From: Microbispora triticiradicis
GTDB taxonomy: Bacteria > Actinomycetota > Actinomycetes > Streptosporangiales > Streptosporangiaceae
DNA: 64,000 nt
Direction of reading: 5' to 3'
NCBI GenBank assembly: GCA_003260025.2
Contig: QFZU02000031.1
Location: forward strand, 1 to 64,000
Shown here: positions 36,016 to 45,894 of the stretch, one piece after another
Layout of the letters: each line of letters starts with the position of its first letter
Numbering within the stretch: position 1 is the stretch's first letter
The notes under the pieces: model-generated
What the model was told of the DNA's origin: nothing
Databases searched by the model: none
What the model saw: only the letters and a program-made list of their open reading frames with translations
Position numbers and translations under genes: made by a program

Positions 36016-36780
36016 ATGGGAACGCTTGACGGCAAGGTGGTGCTGATCACCGGCACCGCCGGAGGGCAGGGCCGGGCCGCGTCGCTGGTCTTCGCGCGAG
36101 AAGGCGCGAAGGTCGTCGGGTGCGACATCCAGGTCGACGCCAACGACGAGACGGTGGAACTCGTCCGTCGCGCCGGAGGCGACATGACGGGCGTCGCGCC
36201 CGTCGACCTCACCGACCCGGAACAGGCGCGACGGCTGGTCGACGAGGCCGTGGCGGCCTATGGCGGGCTCGACGTCGTCTACAACAACGCGGCCATGCCC
36301 CGCTTCGGGCCGATGCCCGGTTTCTCGGTCGAGGACTGGCGGGTGACCATCGCCGGCGAACTCGACATTCCTTTCTTCGTGTCGAAGTTCGCCTGGCCGT
36401 ACCTGGTCCGGCGGGGCGGCGGCGTCATCATCAACGTCGCGTCCATGGCCGGCACGATCGCCGGCGAGGTCCCCCCGATGGTCGCGCACAGCGCGGCGAA
36501 CGCCGGGGTCATCGGCATGACCCGGCAGTTCGCGCTCGAAGGCGCGCGCCACGGGATCCGCGCGGTGGCGATCAGCCCCGGGCCGGTCCTCACCCCGGCC
36601 AGCGACCGCGATCTCGGCGACGACCAGGCCGCCAGGGACGCGATAACCCGCAAGACGCTCCTCAAGCGCTTCGCCCGGCCGGAGGAGATCGTCGAGCTGG
36701 CGGCCTTCCTCGCCTCCGACCGGGCGGCGTACATAACGGGCGCCAACTACGCGGCCGACGGCGGCGCGACCGCCTGGTAG
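36016..36780 (+). CDS. Short-chain dehydrogenase/reductase with altered catalytic residues
   Basis: 254 residues. The cofactor site is TGTAGGQGRA (about residues 13-22), then NNAAMPRFG, and the C-terminal PEEIVELAAFLASD and TGANYAADGG are standard for classical SDRs. However the catalytic YxxxK is replaced by HSAAN (residues about 158-162, codons CAC...AAC), while the upstream Ser of NVASMAG is kept. It may bind its cofactor without normal catalysis or use another mechanism. RBS AGGAGG before ATG 36016. Probably cotranscribed with the FMN reductase. Confidence 0.85.
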   Translation: MGTLDGKVVLITGTAGGQGRAASLVFAREGAKVVGCDIQVDANDETVELVRRAGGDMTGVAPVDLTDPEQARRLVDEAVAAYGGLDVVYNNAAMPRFGPMPGFSVEDWRVTIAGELDIPFFVSKFAWPYLVRRGGGVIINVASMAGTIAGEVPPMVAHSAANAGVIGMTRQFALEGARHGIRAVAISPGPVLTPASDRDLGDDQAARDAITRKTLLKRFARPEEIVELAAFLASDRAAYITGANYAADGGATAW

Positions 36781-36789
36781 CCGGTACGG

Positions 36790-37620
36790 CTAGCCGGGCG
36801 TCCCGTCGCGCTCGTTTCTTCCGGCGAGACGCCCGGCTTGCCCGTCGTGCACATCGCTCACCCACTCCCAGCCGGGCTTGGCCGACGGCCCGACCCGAGG
36901 GTCGCCGGGAACATGGGCGTCACGCAAGGCGTACACGTACGCCCGATCCTGGTCGATCCGTGCGCGTACCTCATCGCCGACCGACCCGTGGCCGGGGACG
37001 AGGACGTCGACGTCGCCCGCCACGCCGTCGAGCAGCCGCAGCGCAGCGAGGTAGTCCTCGATCGGGTCGGCGGTGTCGTCGAAGTCGAGCATCGGAATCA
37101 GGACGTCAGAGAGCATGTCACCGGCGACGAGAACCCCGCGTTCTTCGACGAACAGCGCCGCATGGCCCGGTGCGTGCGCTTGATGCTCGATGATCCGGAC
37201 CTGAGGGCCGTCCCATGGAATCCGCGCCGTCCCGGCGGGCAGGGCGGTGATCTGGCCGAGCAGGTCCAGCGGCACCCGCTCGGCGATGCCCGTCGGGAGC
37301 AGGTGGGCGGTGATGCGGGCCTTCGCATCCGGGTCGGACAGCTGCTCCCGGACGGTGGCCGCGCAGCGGGCCGTGCCGTAACGAGGGGCCGCGCCGAACT
37401 GGGCGTGCCAGAGCAGGTGATCCCAGTGAGGATGCGTCGAGAAGCCTGCCACAACAGTCTGGCCCGAATGGGACAGGTCGTTCGCGAGGCAGGCCAGTTC
37501 GTGGTCCTGCACCCCCGGGTCGATGAGCAGCACCCCGGTGCGGCCTTGCACCACAACGGCGTTGCTCTGGAGAAACTCGCTCTCGTGGACCAGCACACCG
37601 TCCGCGACCTGCCTCAGCAC
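36790..37620 (-). CDS. Metallo-beta-lactamase-fold hydrolase
   Basis: 276 residues. The zinc motif THPHWDH appears near residue 84, followed by HAPGHAALFVEERGVLVAGD (third metal-ligand region) and VPGHG later, so all elements of a glyoxalase-II/B-class metallo-hydrolase are present. I chose GTG 37620, preceded by GGAAGGGG, instead of upstream in-frame starts because the family similarity starts at VLRQVADGVLVHE. Substrate unknown; a lactonase or beta-lactamase-like role is possible. Converges on the SDR gene with a 9-nt gap. Confidence 0.85.
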   Translation of the reverse strand: MLRQVADGVLVHESEFLQSNAVVVQGRTGVLLIDPGVQDHELACLANDLSHSGQTVVAGFSTHPHWDHLLWHAQFGAAPRYGTARCAATVREQLSDPDAKARITAHLLPTGIAERVPLDLLGQITALPAGTARIPWDGPQVRIIEHQAHAPGHAALFVEERGVLVAGDMLSDVLIPMLDFDDTADPIEDYLAALRLLDGVAGDVDVLVPGHGSVGDEVRARIDQDRAYVYALRDAHVPGDPRVGPSAKPGWEWVSDVHDGQAGRLAGRNERDGTPG

Positions 37621-37903
37621 GGTGGCCCCTTCCGCTTGTGATTTGCAACCGCTCGTCGCGACGGTAGTACTGGGTGGTGGCAGATTGCAAGCAGTAGGGG
37701 CGAAGCGAACGAGCCGCGGTCGGTGGGCAACTGGCTGGGGAGCTTCGCCGACAAGTCGGCTGGCTGTCGCTGTGCCCTGGCTCTCAGAACGGCTCGCACT
37801 GGTGGACACCGCAGGTGGGTTACGCCATCCACCACGGCACCAGGACCTGTTTCTCGGCGTCCGTTCCCACGGCCCGGCGCAGCGCTACGTAGCATCGGGC
37901 TCC

Positions 37904-38425
37904 GTGATCGTATGGCTCAACGGCACCCACGGCGCAGGCAAGTCGACGACCGCTGCACTCGTGCAGCAACTGATCCCGGATTCACGGGTGTTCGACGCCG
38001 AGAAGGTAGGCGAGACACTCATGGACATCACGCCGGGGCTGCCGGCGACCGACAACTTCCAGCACTGGCCGCCGTGGCGGCCACTCGTAGTCGAGACCGC
38101 CCGCCTCGTACTTGACTACACCGGTGGCACTCTGGTGATGCCCATGACTGTCCTGGTCGAGCAGTACTGGCGCGAGATCAGCACGGGCCTCACCCGACAT
38201 GCCATCCCGGTACGCCACTTCGTCCTGCACGCCGACCAAGACACCCTCCGCAGGCGCATCGTGGGGGACACTCTTCTCGGCCCCTCCCCCTTCCGTCTCA
38301 GATACCTTGAGCCCTACGCGGAGGCGGCCCGCACGTGGCTACACGGCGAGGCCGAGGTCGTCGACACCACGCACCTGACGCCCGCCCAGGTCGCACTGCA
38401 GATCGCAGAGGCCGTCGAAAGTTGA
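37904..38425 (+). CDS. TmrB-like P-loop kinase
   Basis: 173 residues starting at GTG 37904. The P-loop is LNGTHGAGKSTTAAL at the very N-terminus, followed by VFDAEKVGETL, DNFQHWPPWRPL and PMTVLVEQYW, the pattern of TmrB-type ATP-binding proteins, first known from tunicamycin resistance. It lies divergent to the metallo-hydrolase across a 283-nt gap (37621-37903) in which I see no gene. Role in resistance is plausible but not shown. Confidence 0.82.
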   Translation: MIVWLNGTHGAGKSTTAALVQQLIPDSRVFDAEKVGETLMDITPGLPATDNFQHWPPWRPLVVETARLVLDYTGGTLVMPMTVLVEQYWREISTGLTRHAIPVRHFVLHADQDTLRRRIVGDTLLGPSPFRLRYLEPYAEAARTWLHGEAEVVDTTHLTPAQVALQIAEAVES

Positions 38426-38489
38426 GGTTCGCCCCCGAAAATCTCCTTGAACAGCGCTGTGGGCAGGTCGGACAACGCTGGATCCGCAC

Positions 38490-39383
38490 CTAACCGAGTG
38501 CCGATGGGTGCTCGGCTGGGCGGCGTCCCCAGGCCGAGATCAGCGGCGCGAGTGTCAGGTCGAGTTCGCCCGCGTGGATGGCGGCCAAGTGCGCGTCGAT
38601 CTCGGCGTCGTCGGCCAGACCGGCCGTGAGCAGCTCGCCGCGCACGTGCCGGATGGTCGCCGCCTCCAGCCGGTCGCAGGCCGGCCCGCCGACCGGGAAA
38701 GAGCCCGCCGCGGCGACATCCACCAAGCCGGCCTCACGCAGTGCCCGCGGCAGTGTCCGGCCGTAACGCAGGTCCGCGCCGCGGCGCGTCAGCAGCTCCC
38801 GGACCGCGTCGCGCAGCCGGTTGGCCCGCCGCTGCGCCGGGCCGCTGTCGTCCAGGCATGCCAGTGGCTGCAGAGCGGTGTCGGCGTCCTCGACCAGCAG
38901 CCAGCCGCCGGGCCGCAGCGCCGCCGCCATGTTGGCCAACGCCCGAGCCCGGTCGGGTACGTGGACCAGCACGAGCCGGGCGTGCACCAGATCGAACGTC
39001 CCCGGCTCCGGGGGCGGATCAGCGGCGACGTCGTGCCGGCGCACCTCGTACCCGTCGCCTGCCTCCAGCCACGACGGGTCGATGTCCGTGGCCAGCACAT
39101 GCCCGGTCGGACCGACGGCCGCCGCGAGCGCCTCCGGGATGCTGCGGCCACCGGCCCCCACCTCCCAGCAGCGCGAGCCGGCCCTGACCCCCAAGCGATC
39201 GAAGTGCCCCCGCGTCACACCGTCGAACAGCTCGGCCAGCCAGACGAATCGCTCGCCCGCCTCGGCGCGCGCGTTGTCCAGCAGGTACCCGCGGGCGGGC
39301 TCTCCGCCGAGCGCGATAGTCCCGCCTGTCGGACCCGGTCGGCCGCCGACGTGCGGCGGGCGGGGCGAGGAGGTCATCACCAC
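38490..39383 (-). CDS. Class I SAM-dependent methyltransferase
   Basis: About 297 residues. Motif I is CWEVGAGGRSIPEALA (near residues 83-98), then VLATDIDPSWLE, a acidic motif II region (FDLVHARLVLVHV) and LRPGGWLLVED, the usual layout of UbiE/Methyltransf_25-type enzymes acting on small molecules. The start is set at GTG 39383 because GGGGAGG ends 7 nt before it; ATG 39377 in the same frame is the alternative. Stands alone between the TmrB-like gene and the secreted peptidase. Confidence 0.85.
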   Translation of the reverse strand: MVMTSSPRPPHVGGRPGPTGGTIALGGEPARGYLLDNARAEAGERFVWLAELFDGVTRGHFDRLGVRAGSRCWEVGAGGRSIPEALAAAVGPTGHVLATDIDPSWLEAGDGYEVRRHDVAADPPPEPGTFDLVHARLVLVHVPDRARALANMAAALRPGGWLLVEDADTALQPLACLDDSGPAQRRANRLRDAVRELLTRRGADLRYGRTLPRALREAGLVDVAAAGSFPVGGPACDRLEAATIRHVRGELLTAGLADDAEIDAHLAAIHAGELDLTLAPLISAWGRRPAEHPSALG

Positions 39384-39674
39384 ATGGTCACCTCCCCAGG
39401 CCACCAGCGCCACGATGCTTGGAGAGGGATATCTCACACCGCCGGCGAACCCCGCACGTCCTACGGCACGGTTCCGCACCGCGACGCGCCGGAAGGGGTA
39501 CTGACGTGCCCCAGAGCACAAAGATCCGTTCTGGAAGGGCTGGCAAAGCGGCTGCCATCCTGAAGGAGGTCGCTGTCCTCAGTGCATTGACCATGGCTTG
39601 GCAGTGTTGAACGGCGTCGGGGTGGCGCTGGGCCTTACGCCTTTTGAACACCCGCAGCGTTAGGGATAGTCCGC

Positions 39675-41210
39675 ATGACGAACCGAACATCGTTGGCGGC
39701 ACTGACGCTGGCCCTGACGGCGCTGGGGGCGCAGCCTTCCGCGGCGGGCGCCACCACCGTCTCCAGCCCAAGCGTGTCGTGGAAGTCCTGCCCCACCTAC
39801 TCCGACGAGGTGATCCGGAGCCTGGGCGTGACGCAGGATCACGTCGCGAACTTCCGTACCCTGATGAAACGCCTGGAGTGCGGGACGGTCAGCGCGCCGC
39901 TGAACCACGACAACCCCGGTGGGCCGAAGATCGACATCGCTGTGACCCGGCTGGCCGCCACGGACGAGGACCACCGGCTGGGCACTGTCGCCATCCTGCC
40001 GGGAGGGCCGGGCGGCAGTGGATATCTGGACCCGATCCTGCGGGCCGCGCTCAGAAACGATGAGATGGCCGAGCTGAACGAGCGGTACGACATCATCGGC
40101 TTCGACCCCCGCGGGGTCGGGTACAGCACCAAGGTCGTCTGCGAGCCCGGCCCGAGAGGCCCGGACAAGCCGGGCCCGCTGACCAAGGAGTCGGCCAGGA
40201 AGATCTACGACGCCCAAGTCGCGGCCAACCTGAAGTGCGCGAACTCCGACCCGGACTTCCTCCGGCAGCTCACCACCGACACCGTGGCCAGGGACCTGGA
40301 CCAGGTACGGACCGCACTGGGCGACCGCACGCTCAACCTGCTCGGTTTCTCCTGGGGCACCTATCTGGGCGCTGCGTACCGGAGCCTGTTCCCCATGCAC
40401 ACCGGACGGGTCTTCCTGGACAGCCCAGCGCCGCCGTGGACCCGTTTCGACAGGCACATCGAGGAGAGCGCGGCGGCGGTCGAGCGCAACTTCGGCCGCA
40501 TGGCCACCTGGCTGGCACGCCGTGGGGCGATCTACGGTTTGGGCACCACCGCCACGCAGGTGCGTGAGCAGGTGGTGAAGCTCGTCACCACGTACGACAA
40601 GAACCCCAAGACCTATACCGAACTGCCGCAGCCGATCGATGGCTCGGCCGTCGCCAACCTGGCCGGGCGCAACTCGACTGAGTGGGCACGCGCGGGCAAG
40701 GCCCTCTCCGAGCTGCGGACGGCGAAGGCCACTACCGCCCCGCCCACCGTCAAGGAGCTGCTCGGCGCCCAGATGAGAGCACCTCTGCCTGGCACACCCG
40801 AAATGACGAACATGACCATGAACTGGGCGGTCACGTGCAACGAGGACAGCAGCCGACCGAGTTTCGACACCGCCTGGCATGACTACCAGCGGCTCCAGAA
40901 GCGCCTTCCGGCGACCGGCCGCTCCTGGGGCACGACCGCGCTGTGTTCCGGCTGGCCGCTGCCGGTGCGGCAGGCCACGCTGAAGCGGAACGGCGGATCG
41001 CTCGTGCTGGCCGCGCACCTGTACGAGTACATGTCCGTCTACGACTGGGCGCTGCAAACCCGCCGCGTCATCGGTGGCACCGTCTACAAGGTGGCCGACG
41101 ACGTGCACGTCTCGACCACTAAGGTGCCTGAGTGCGCCGCCGAGGTGGTGAAGTACTTCGAGACGGGCCGGATCGACGCGGGCTGCCCGGGCCTCAAGCC
41201 CGCGAGCTGA
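39675..41210 (+). CDS. Secreted S33-type alpha/beta hydrolase (tripeptidyl aminopeptidase-like)
   Basis: 511 residues. A signal peptide is evident: TNR then a hydrophobic run LAALTLALTALGA and cleavage near SAAGA. The hydrolase core has the oxyanion strand ILPGGPGGSGY, FDPRGVGYS, and the nucleophile in LLGFSWGTYLGA; a TAP-like C-terminal domain follows with the late WALQT and DDVHV region. Enzymes of this family trim tripeptides or process peptides outside the cell in actinomycetes. No lipoprotein Cys is seen, so it is likely secreted or wall-associated. Confidence 0.9.
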   Translation: MTNRTSLAALTLALTALGAQPSAAGATTVSSPSVSWKSCPTYSDEVIRSLGVTQDHVANFRTLMKRLECGTVSAPLNHDNPGGPKIDIAVTRLAATDEDHRLGTVAILPGGPGGSGYLDPILRAALRNDEMAELNERYDIIGFDPRGVGYSTKVVCEPGPRGPDKPGPLTKESARKIYDAQVAANLKCANSDPDFLRQLTTDTVARDLDQVRTALGDRTLNLLGFSWGTYLGAAYRSLFPMHTGRVFLDSPAPPWTRFDRHIEESAAAVERNFGRMATWLARRGAIYGLGTTATQVREQVVKLVTTYDKNPKTYTELPQPIDGSAVANLAGRNSTEWARAGKALSELRTAKATTAPPTVKELLGAQMRAPLPGTPEMTNMTMNWAVTCNEDSSRPSFDTAWHDYQRLQKRLPATGRSWGTTALCSGWPLPVRQATLKRNGGSLVLAAHLYEYMSVYDWALQTRRVIGGTVYKVADDVHVSTTKVPECAAEVVKYFETGRIDAGCPGLKPAS

Positions 41211-41906
41211 CCCTCGGCCTGAGCATGGAAACAAGCGAGCGCCCCCACCCACCTCCACGAACGCACCGAAACCAGTACGAACCGCAGCAGCAGAGATTGT
41301 CAGGCACCCTCCAAACTTCAGTACCCCTGGCCAGCAAACCCAAGTACCCCCTGGCCAGGGGCAGGTTCGTTGGATTCTGCTCGATTGTTACCGGGACCCC
41401 TTCAGGACTTCGGGCCCGATCAACGCGCCGACACCGCCCTCCCACTCAAGCTTCTGCGCGAGGGTCATGTGGGGCGGCAGCACCAAGCGGTACCCGAGGC
41501 GTTCACTTCTACCATTTCGTCCGCTGTTGTCCCCGGGAGCCTGCCGCCTAATCTCGCTGGGTGCCGCGCCGTACCCGTACACGCGAGCGACCACCGAGCA
41601 ACCATGCGTCATTGACCATTGAATTCGTCGACGACCCTGCGCACTCGCCGACACTGGTGCCGTCATTACAGTCGGCGCGTAGGCCACGTCGAAAGCGTGG
41701 TGCAGGCGCTCAGCGCGGCGTTTCGCCGGGATGACCCACTATGGGCCAGCCTCCTCGACGAGTATTGCCCACGCCTCGTCGAGATGGGATTCTCAGGCTT
41801 CTTCAGGGGAGCCGGCTGGCTCGGCATGGCCGCGGGTTGCCCCGCGTGCTCGGCGTGTCGGCGGGTAGGGCGTAGGCAGCGATGACCGGAGGAAGGCAGG
41901 GCGGCG
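41211..41906. other. 696-nt stretch without a convincing gene
   Basis: Short open frames on both strands show no recognisable family. A duplicated motif like AGTACCCCTGGCCAG occurs at 41320-41334 and 41343-41358, the second extending into the palindrome CCCCTGGCCAGGGG. The A+T content is slightly higher than in neighbours, and it may contain decayed coding sequence, but nothing can be named. Confidence 0.5.
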
Positions 41907-43610
41907 ATGAGGCGGCGTCTGCCCAGCACGAATGGGCATGCCGGGCTGCCCGACCAGAGGTTGCTGCAGGCGGCCTTCGACAGCGCGGGGGCGGGTATCT
42001 ATCTGACTGATCTTGCTGGACTTATCACTATGGCGAACCGGCAGGCCGGGGCGTTGCTGGGCCGTCCAGTAGCGGAGATGCTGGGCGCCGATGCCCACGA
42101 CCTGCTGCACAGGGGCGCTGACGATGGGCTGACTCCTCATTCCACCTGTCGGCTGATGGGGGTGCTGGAGCACGGTCGTCCGGCGCGTGGCGAAGAGTCG
42201 ACTTTCCTACGGGGTGACGGCAGCCTGCTGCCGGTCGCCTTGTCGGCCGCTCCGATAGTGCAGGGCGGGCAGGTACTCGGAGTGATCGTCGTCTTCACCG
42301 ACATCACCGAGCGGCTGAACCTCTCTCGTCGGCAGGCCGGCCAACTGGCAATGTTGGAGGACTTCAACGCCCGCCTGACGCTGGTCACCGAGATCACCTC
42401 CGTGCTGACCCAGACGCTGGATGTGGACGAGGCCTTGCGACGGCTGGGCAGGCTGATCGTCCCGCGGTTGGCCGACTGGGCGATGGTGGATCTGCGTGTC
42501 GAGCACGACAAGGTGGAGCGGGTGGTGGTGATCCCTCCTGCTGATCAGGCGGCGGGGTTCCCGCTGCCCGAGCCTCCCGGTTCCCTGCTGGCGCGGGTGC
42601 TGGATCGAGGTGAGACCGTCTTGCTGGGGCCGGGCGACATAGCCCGCAAACCTGACTCCGGCATGGCCGCCGCAGAGCGGGAGCTGTTCGCAGCCCGGGG
42701 AGCGGTGTCGGCGATCATCACGCCGCTACGCACCCAGCGGCAGGTGCTGGGGGCTCTCACCGTGGCGCGCACCGACCCGGTCCACCCCTTCGACGCCACC
42801 GATGTGACGCTGGTCACCGACATCGGACGTCGCGCGGGGTTGGCGGTGGGCAACGCGCGCCTGTTCGGCCGGCAACGCGAGGTGGCCGAAATGATGCAAC
42901 GTCACCTGCTGGCTCCGCTGCCGCAGGTCGGCCACCTTGAGATGGCCGCCCGCTACCTTCCGGCCCCGGTGGGGTCTCAGGTCGGGGGTGACTGGTACGA
43001 CGCCTTCCTGCTGCCCGACGGCGTCGCCGCCCTGGTCATCGGTGACGTGGTCGGCCACGACATAACGGCCGCCGCTGAGATGGCCCAGCTGCGCAGCATG
43101 GTGCGCACGCTGGCGTGGGACCGCTGCGTGTCGCCCAGCCTGGTCGTCAGCCGGGTGGATCAGGCGATGTCCGCCGTCACGGACGTGCCCATGGCGACGA
43201 TGATCCTGGCGCGTGTGGAAGGCTCCGAAGACGGTCCCTGGCGGTTGCGCTGGAGCAACGCCGGGCATCCGCCGCCTCTGCTGGTCACCCCTGACGGGCA
43301 TGCCCGCTACCTCGAACAAGGGCGGGATCTGCTGCTCGGGCTCCGCCTGGGTATCGAGTCGACCAGGCGCGACGCCGTCGAGCCGATGCCCGCTGGGAGC
43401 ACCCTCCTGCTCTACACCGACGGCCTCGTCGAAAGTCCTGGCAGCGACCTGGCCACCGGACTGGCCCGGCTGCGGGCGCAGGCCGCGGCCATAGCTCACC
43501 TCCCGCTGGAGGACGTGTGCGACGAGATCGTGCGACGCATACCCCACGGGACCACCGACGACGTCGCTCTTCTCGCGTTACGCCTTCCGGCGTGCGGCGC
43601 CGGCGCCTGA
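41907..43610 (+). CDS. PAS-GAF-PP2C (SpoIIE/RsbU-type) serine phosphatase
   Basis: 567 residues in three parts: a PAS domain (residues about 15-130, AGIYLTDLAGLITMANRQAG), a GAF domain (about 165-320, ending VTDIGRRAGLAVGNARLFG), and a PP2C domain (about 330-560) with GGDWYDAFLL, VIGDVVGHD, WSNAGHPPPLL, LLLYTDGLVE and TTDDVALL. The metal-binding Asp residues are all present. Such phosphatases remove phosphate from STAS anti-anti-sigma proteins in partner-switching; two STAS genes occur later in this region. No membrane segment, so it senses a cytosolic cue. Confidence 0.95.
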   Translation: MRRRLPSTNGHAGLPDQRLLQAAFDSAGAGIYLTDLAGLITMANRQAGALLGRPVAEMLGADAHDLLHRGADDGLTPHSTCRLMGVLEHGRPARGEESTFLRGDGSLLPVALSAAPIVQGGQVLGVIVVFTDITERLNLSRRQAGQLAMLEDFNARLTLVTEITSVLTQTLDVDEALRRLGRLIVPRLADWAMVDLRVEHDKVERVVVIPPADQAAGFPLPEPPGSLLARVLDRGETVLLGPGDIARKPDSGMAAAERELFAARGAVSAIITPLRTQRQVLGALTVARTDPVHPFDATDVTLVTDIGRRAGLAVGNARLFGRQREVAEMMQRHLLAPLPQVGHLEMAARYLPAPVGSQVGGDWYDAFLLPDGVAALVIGDVVGHDITAAAEMAQLRSMVRTLAWDRCVSPSLVVSRVDQAMSAVTDVPMATMILARVEGSEDGPWRLRWSNAGHPPPLLVTPDGHARYLEQGRDLLLGLRLGIESTRRDAVEPMPAGSTLLLYTDGLVESPGSDLATGLARLRAQAAAIAHLPLEDVCDEIVRRIPHGTTDDVALLALRLPACGAGA

Positions 43611-43667
43611 CCGGCCGAACCCTCCGGTGTGGATCGAGGCGGAATGGAACTGACGTGGCCGTTCCTT

Positions 43668-44822
43668 TCACAGCTCGATCTCGACCAGGTCGACCGCCAC
43701 CGACACGCAGGTCTGGATCATGTCGCCCGCGTCTCCGTGCACCTGGCCGGTCCGTACGTCGCGTACCCGGCCGGAGCGAAGGCGCGCGACGCATCCGTAG
43801 CAGATGCCCATGCGGCAGCCGCTGGGCATGAGCACCCCCGCGCGCTCGCCGACGGCCAGCAACGGCGTCTCGCCGTCGGCCTCGGCTTCTCTGCCGCTCC
43901 TGGTGAAGCGGACGCGCCCTCCCAAACCCGCTGCCGCCGGCACCAGACTGAAGCGCTCGACATGGAGCCCGTCCGCGGGCCCGGTCCAGTACGCCGCGAT
44001 GTCGTCGAGCATCTGAGGCGGTCCGCACGCCCAGACGGACCGATCCGTCCAGTCCGGGCAGAGCCGGGCCAGATCCGCGGGCCGCAGCCGTCCGTCAGAA
44101 CGCGTGTGCCGTTCGTGCAGGCGCAGCCGCGGACACCGTGCGGCCAAGCCCCGCAGCCGCCCGCCGAAGATGACGTCGCCAGGTGCCGGCGCCGAATGGA
44201 CCAGCACGATCTCCGGCCCCGTCACAGCCGGAACACCGTCGAGCAGGTTGTCCAGCATGGCCATCACGGGGGTGATGCCGCTCCCGGCGGTCACGAACAG
44301 CAGACGTGGGGGCGGTGGCTCCGGGAGGACGAAGGTCCCCTCGGGCCGGCCCAGCCTGAGCACCGTCCCGGGCTCCGTGCTCCGCACCAGGTAGTCGGAG
44401 ACGAGCCCGCCGCGCGCGGCCTTGACCGTGATGGTGACGCAACCGCCGGACCTACCCGGGGCCGACGACAGGGAGAAGGTGCGCCAGCGTCGCCGCCCGT
44501 CGACATCGACGCCGATCCGCACCCACTGACCAGGCCGGTGCGTGACCCAGCCTCGCCCCGGACGGATCACCAGTGTCACCGCATCGGCGGTTTCCGTATG
44601 AACCGCCTCGACCCGGCCGCACAACTCCCCTTCCGCCCAGAGCGGATTGATCAACCCGAGATAGTCCTCGGGAAGCAGTGGCGAGGTCAGCCAGTGCGCG
44701 GCTGTCGCCAGCCGGCGAAGGAGTGCCCCAGGGGACGCGGACGCACGCGTAAGGATCACATGCAGAGCCTTCCGAGGAATCGGCAGCCGTCGAGATCGAG
44801 GGCTCAGGCCACGAACGGCCAT
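43668..44822 (-). CDS. Ferredoxin reductase with C-terminal 2Fe-2S domain
   Basis: 384 residues from ATG 44822. A flavin-binding reductase domain (WRTFSLSSAPGR for FAD, FVTAGSGITPVMAML for NADPH, VWACGPPQML) is followed by a plant-type ferredoxin domain with CRMGICYGC (residues about 350-358) and a fourth Cys in MIQTC. The N-terminal stretch (LTSPLLPEDYLGLINPLW) is typical of the reductases that feed electrons to membrane fatty-acid desaturases in mycobacteria and relatives (DesA3-Rv3230c type). Two desaturase genes lie at 47506 and 57125, the likely partners. Confidence 0.92.
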   Translation of the reverse strand: MAVRGLSPRSRRLPIPRKALHVILTRASASPGALLRRLATAAHWLTSPLLPEDYLGLINPLWAEGELCGRVEAVHTETADAVTLVIRPGRGWVTHRPGQWVRIGVDVDGRRRWRTFSLSSAPGRSGGCVTITVKAARGGLVSDYLVRSTEPGTVLRLGRPEGTFVLPEPPPPRLLFVTAGSGITPVMAMLDNLLDGVPAVTGPEIVLVHSAPAPGDVIFGGRLRGLAARCPRLRLHERHTRSDGRLRPADLARLCPDWTDRSVWACGPPQMLDDIAAYWTGPADGLHVERFSLVPAAAGLGGRVRFTRSGREAEADGETPLLAVGERAGVLMPSGCRMGICYGCVARLRSGRVRDVRTGQVHGDAGDMIQTCVSVAVDLVEIEL

Positions 44823-45049
44823 CCGTATGACGTGTACCCGGTGCCCGCGTCCGGCAGCGGCAGGCGGGGGCCATGATGGGACAGGGAGCGGTTCAGGACC
44901 GGTAACAGACCGGTAGGCGGTCGGGCCCGCGGCGGCAGGGCTGTGGGAAGAGGTTCGCGGAGCCGGCGAAGCGGTGACGCGGACGCCGGGCGGGGACCCA
45001 GCGGGGATATCCACGTGGGCCGGTCCCGTCCTTACCGTGAGGAGAGGGT

Positions 45050-45301
45050 ATGACCATCGACGCCCCCACCGGGCTGCTCTACTTACTGAGCGTCGGCAAG
45101 GAGAAGGAACTGATCCTTCGCGTGCACGGCACGATGCCCACGGCCGAGAGACTCGTCAGCTGGATGGAGCAGGGCGCCGTCGTGTCCCTTCAGGTCTCCC
45201 ATGAGGGTGAGCCGGACACGTTCACCTACGTGGTCAACTTCAGGCATGTGGTGGCGGCCCGCTGCGCTCCCTACGCGAGGACGCGGATCAGCAGCTTCTG
45301 A
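45050..45301 (+). CDS. Small hypothetical protein
   Basis: 83 residues, with a good GAGGAGAGGG ribosome site before ATG 45050. It reads as a small mixed alpha/beta domain (VGKEKELILRVHGTMPTAE, then VVSLQVSHEGEPDTFTYVVNF), with no membrane segment. I do not recognise a family. It is divergent from the ferredoxin reductase gene and converges on the STAS gene. Confidence 0.6.
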   Translation: MTIDAPTGLLYLLSVGKEKELILRVHGTMPTAERLVSWMEQGAVVSLQVSHEGEPDTFTYVVNFRHVVAARCAPYARTRISSF

Positions 45302-45369
45302 GTCGCGGCTCCGGCCCCGCCTCTCCTACGGCGGGGCTCGCCGCCGGCGTCGCGGCTCCGGGCCTTCGG

Positions 45370-45894
45370 CTACGCCGGCATCGGGATGGTGCCGTTCAGG
45401 CCGGTCGCACGCAGTAACCGCGACAGGTACGGGCGGGCCGCGGTGAGGGAGAGGGTGATCCCCATCGTCTTGGCGCGGCGCTGGATGCCGACCAGGACTC
45501 CCAGCCCGCAGGCGTCGCATGCCGTCACGCCCGACAGGTCGAGATTGAGCACGCTTCTGCTGTAGCGCAGGACGTCCAGCAGGTCCTCGCGCAGGTCGGG
45601 ACTGGTGAAAATGTCGATCTCGCCGGACAGCCGGATGGTCGTCGGAACCGACGGGTCGGCTCCGTCAAGTGGCGCGAGGTCACGGATGGAGACGCCATGC
45701 TCCGGTCGGCGACGAGACGGGGTCTCCGGCGGCAGGCCTGGCAGGTGGGCGTCCGATCGGTGGTGTCGGCACCCGTCGAGCAGGTCCGTCGGCAGCGTGC
45801 TGATGTGCACTCTCTCGTTCTCTCCGTCCGCGTCCCGTGTGTCTGTGTCGGCTTGGGCGCCGGGCATGGAACGAGAGAGCAGCGTCGGTGTCAT
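45370..45894 (-). CDS. STAS-domain anti-anti-sigma-type protein
   Basis: About 174 residues from ATG 45894. The first 75 residues are low in structure; the rest is a STAS domain (TTIRLSGEIDIFTSPDLRE, then NLDLSGVTACDACGLGVLVG) in which the usual phosphorylated Ser in the DS-x-G-L segment is replaced: DACGLG has Cys where Ser/Thr is expected. Start choice is uncertain; an internal GTG is also possible. Likely part of a partner-switching circuit with the PP2C phosphatase at 41907. Confidence 0.75.
   Translation of the reverse strand: MTPTLLSRSMPGAQADTDTRDADGENERVHISTLPTDLLDGCRHHRSDAHLPGLPPETPSRRRPEHGVSIRDLAPLDGADPSVPTTIRLSGEIDIFTSPDLREDLLDVLRYSRSVLNLDLSGVTACDACGLGVLVGIQRRAKTMGITLSLTAARPYLSRLLRATGLNGTIPMPA

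Noticed and set aside
41619-41885. Possible gene in the 41.2-41.9 kb gap
   Set aside because: No family resemblance, no ribosome site and a Cys/Arg-rich end typical of random high-GC frames.
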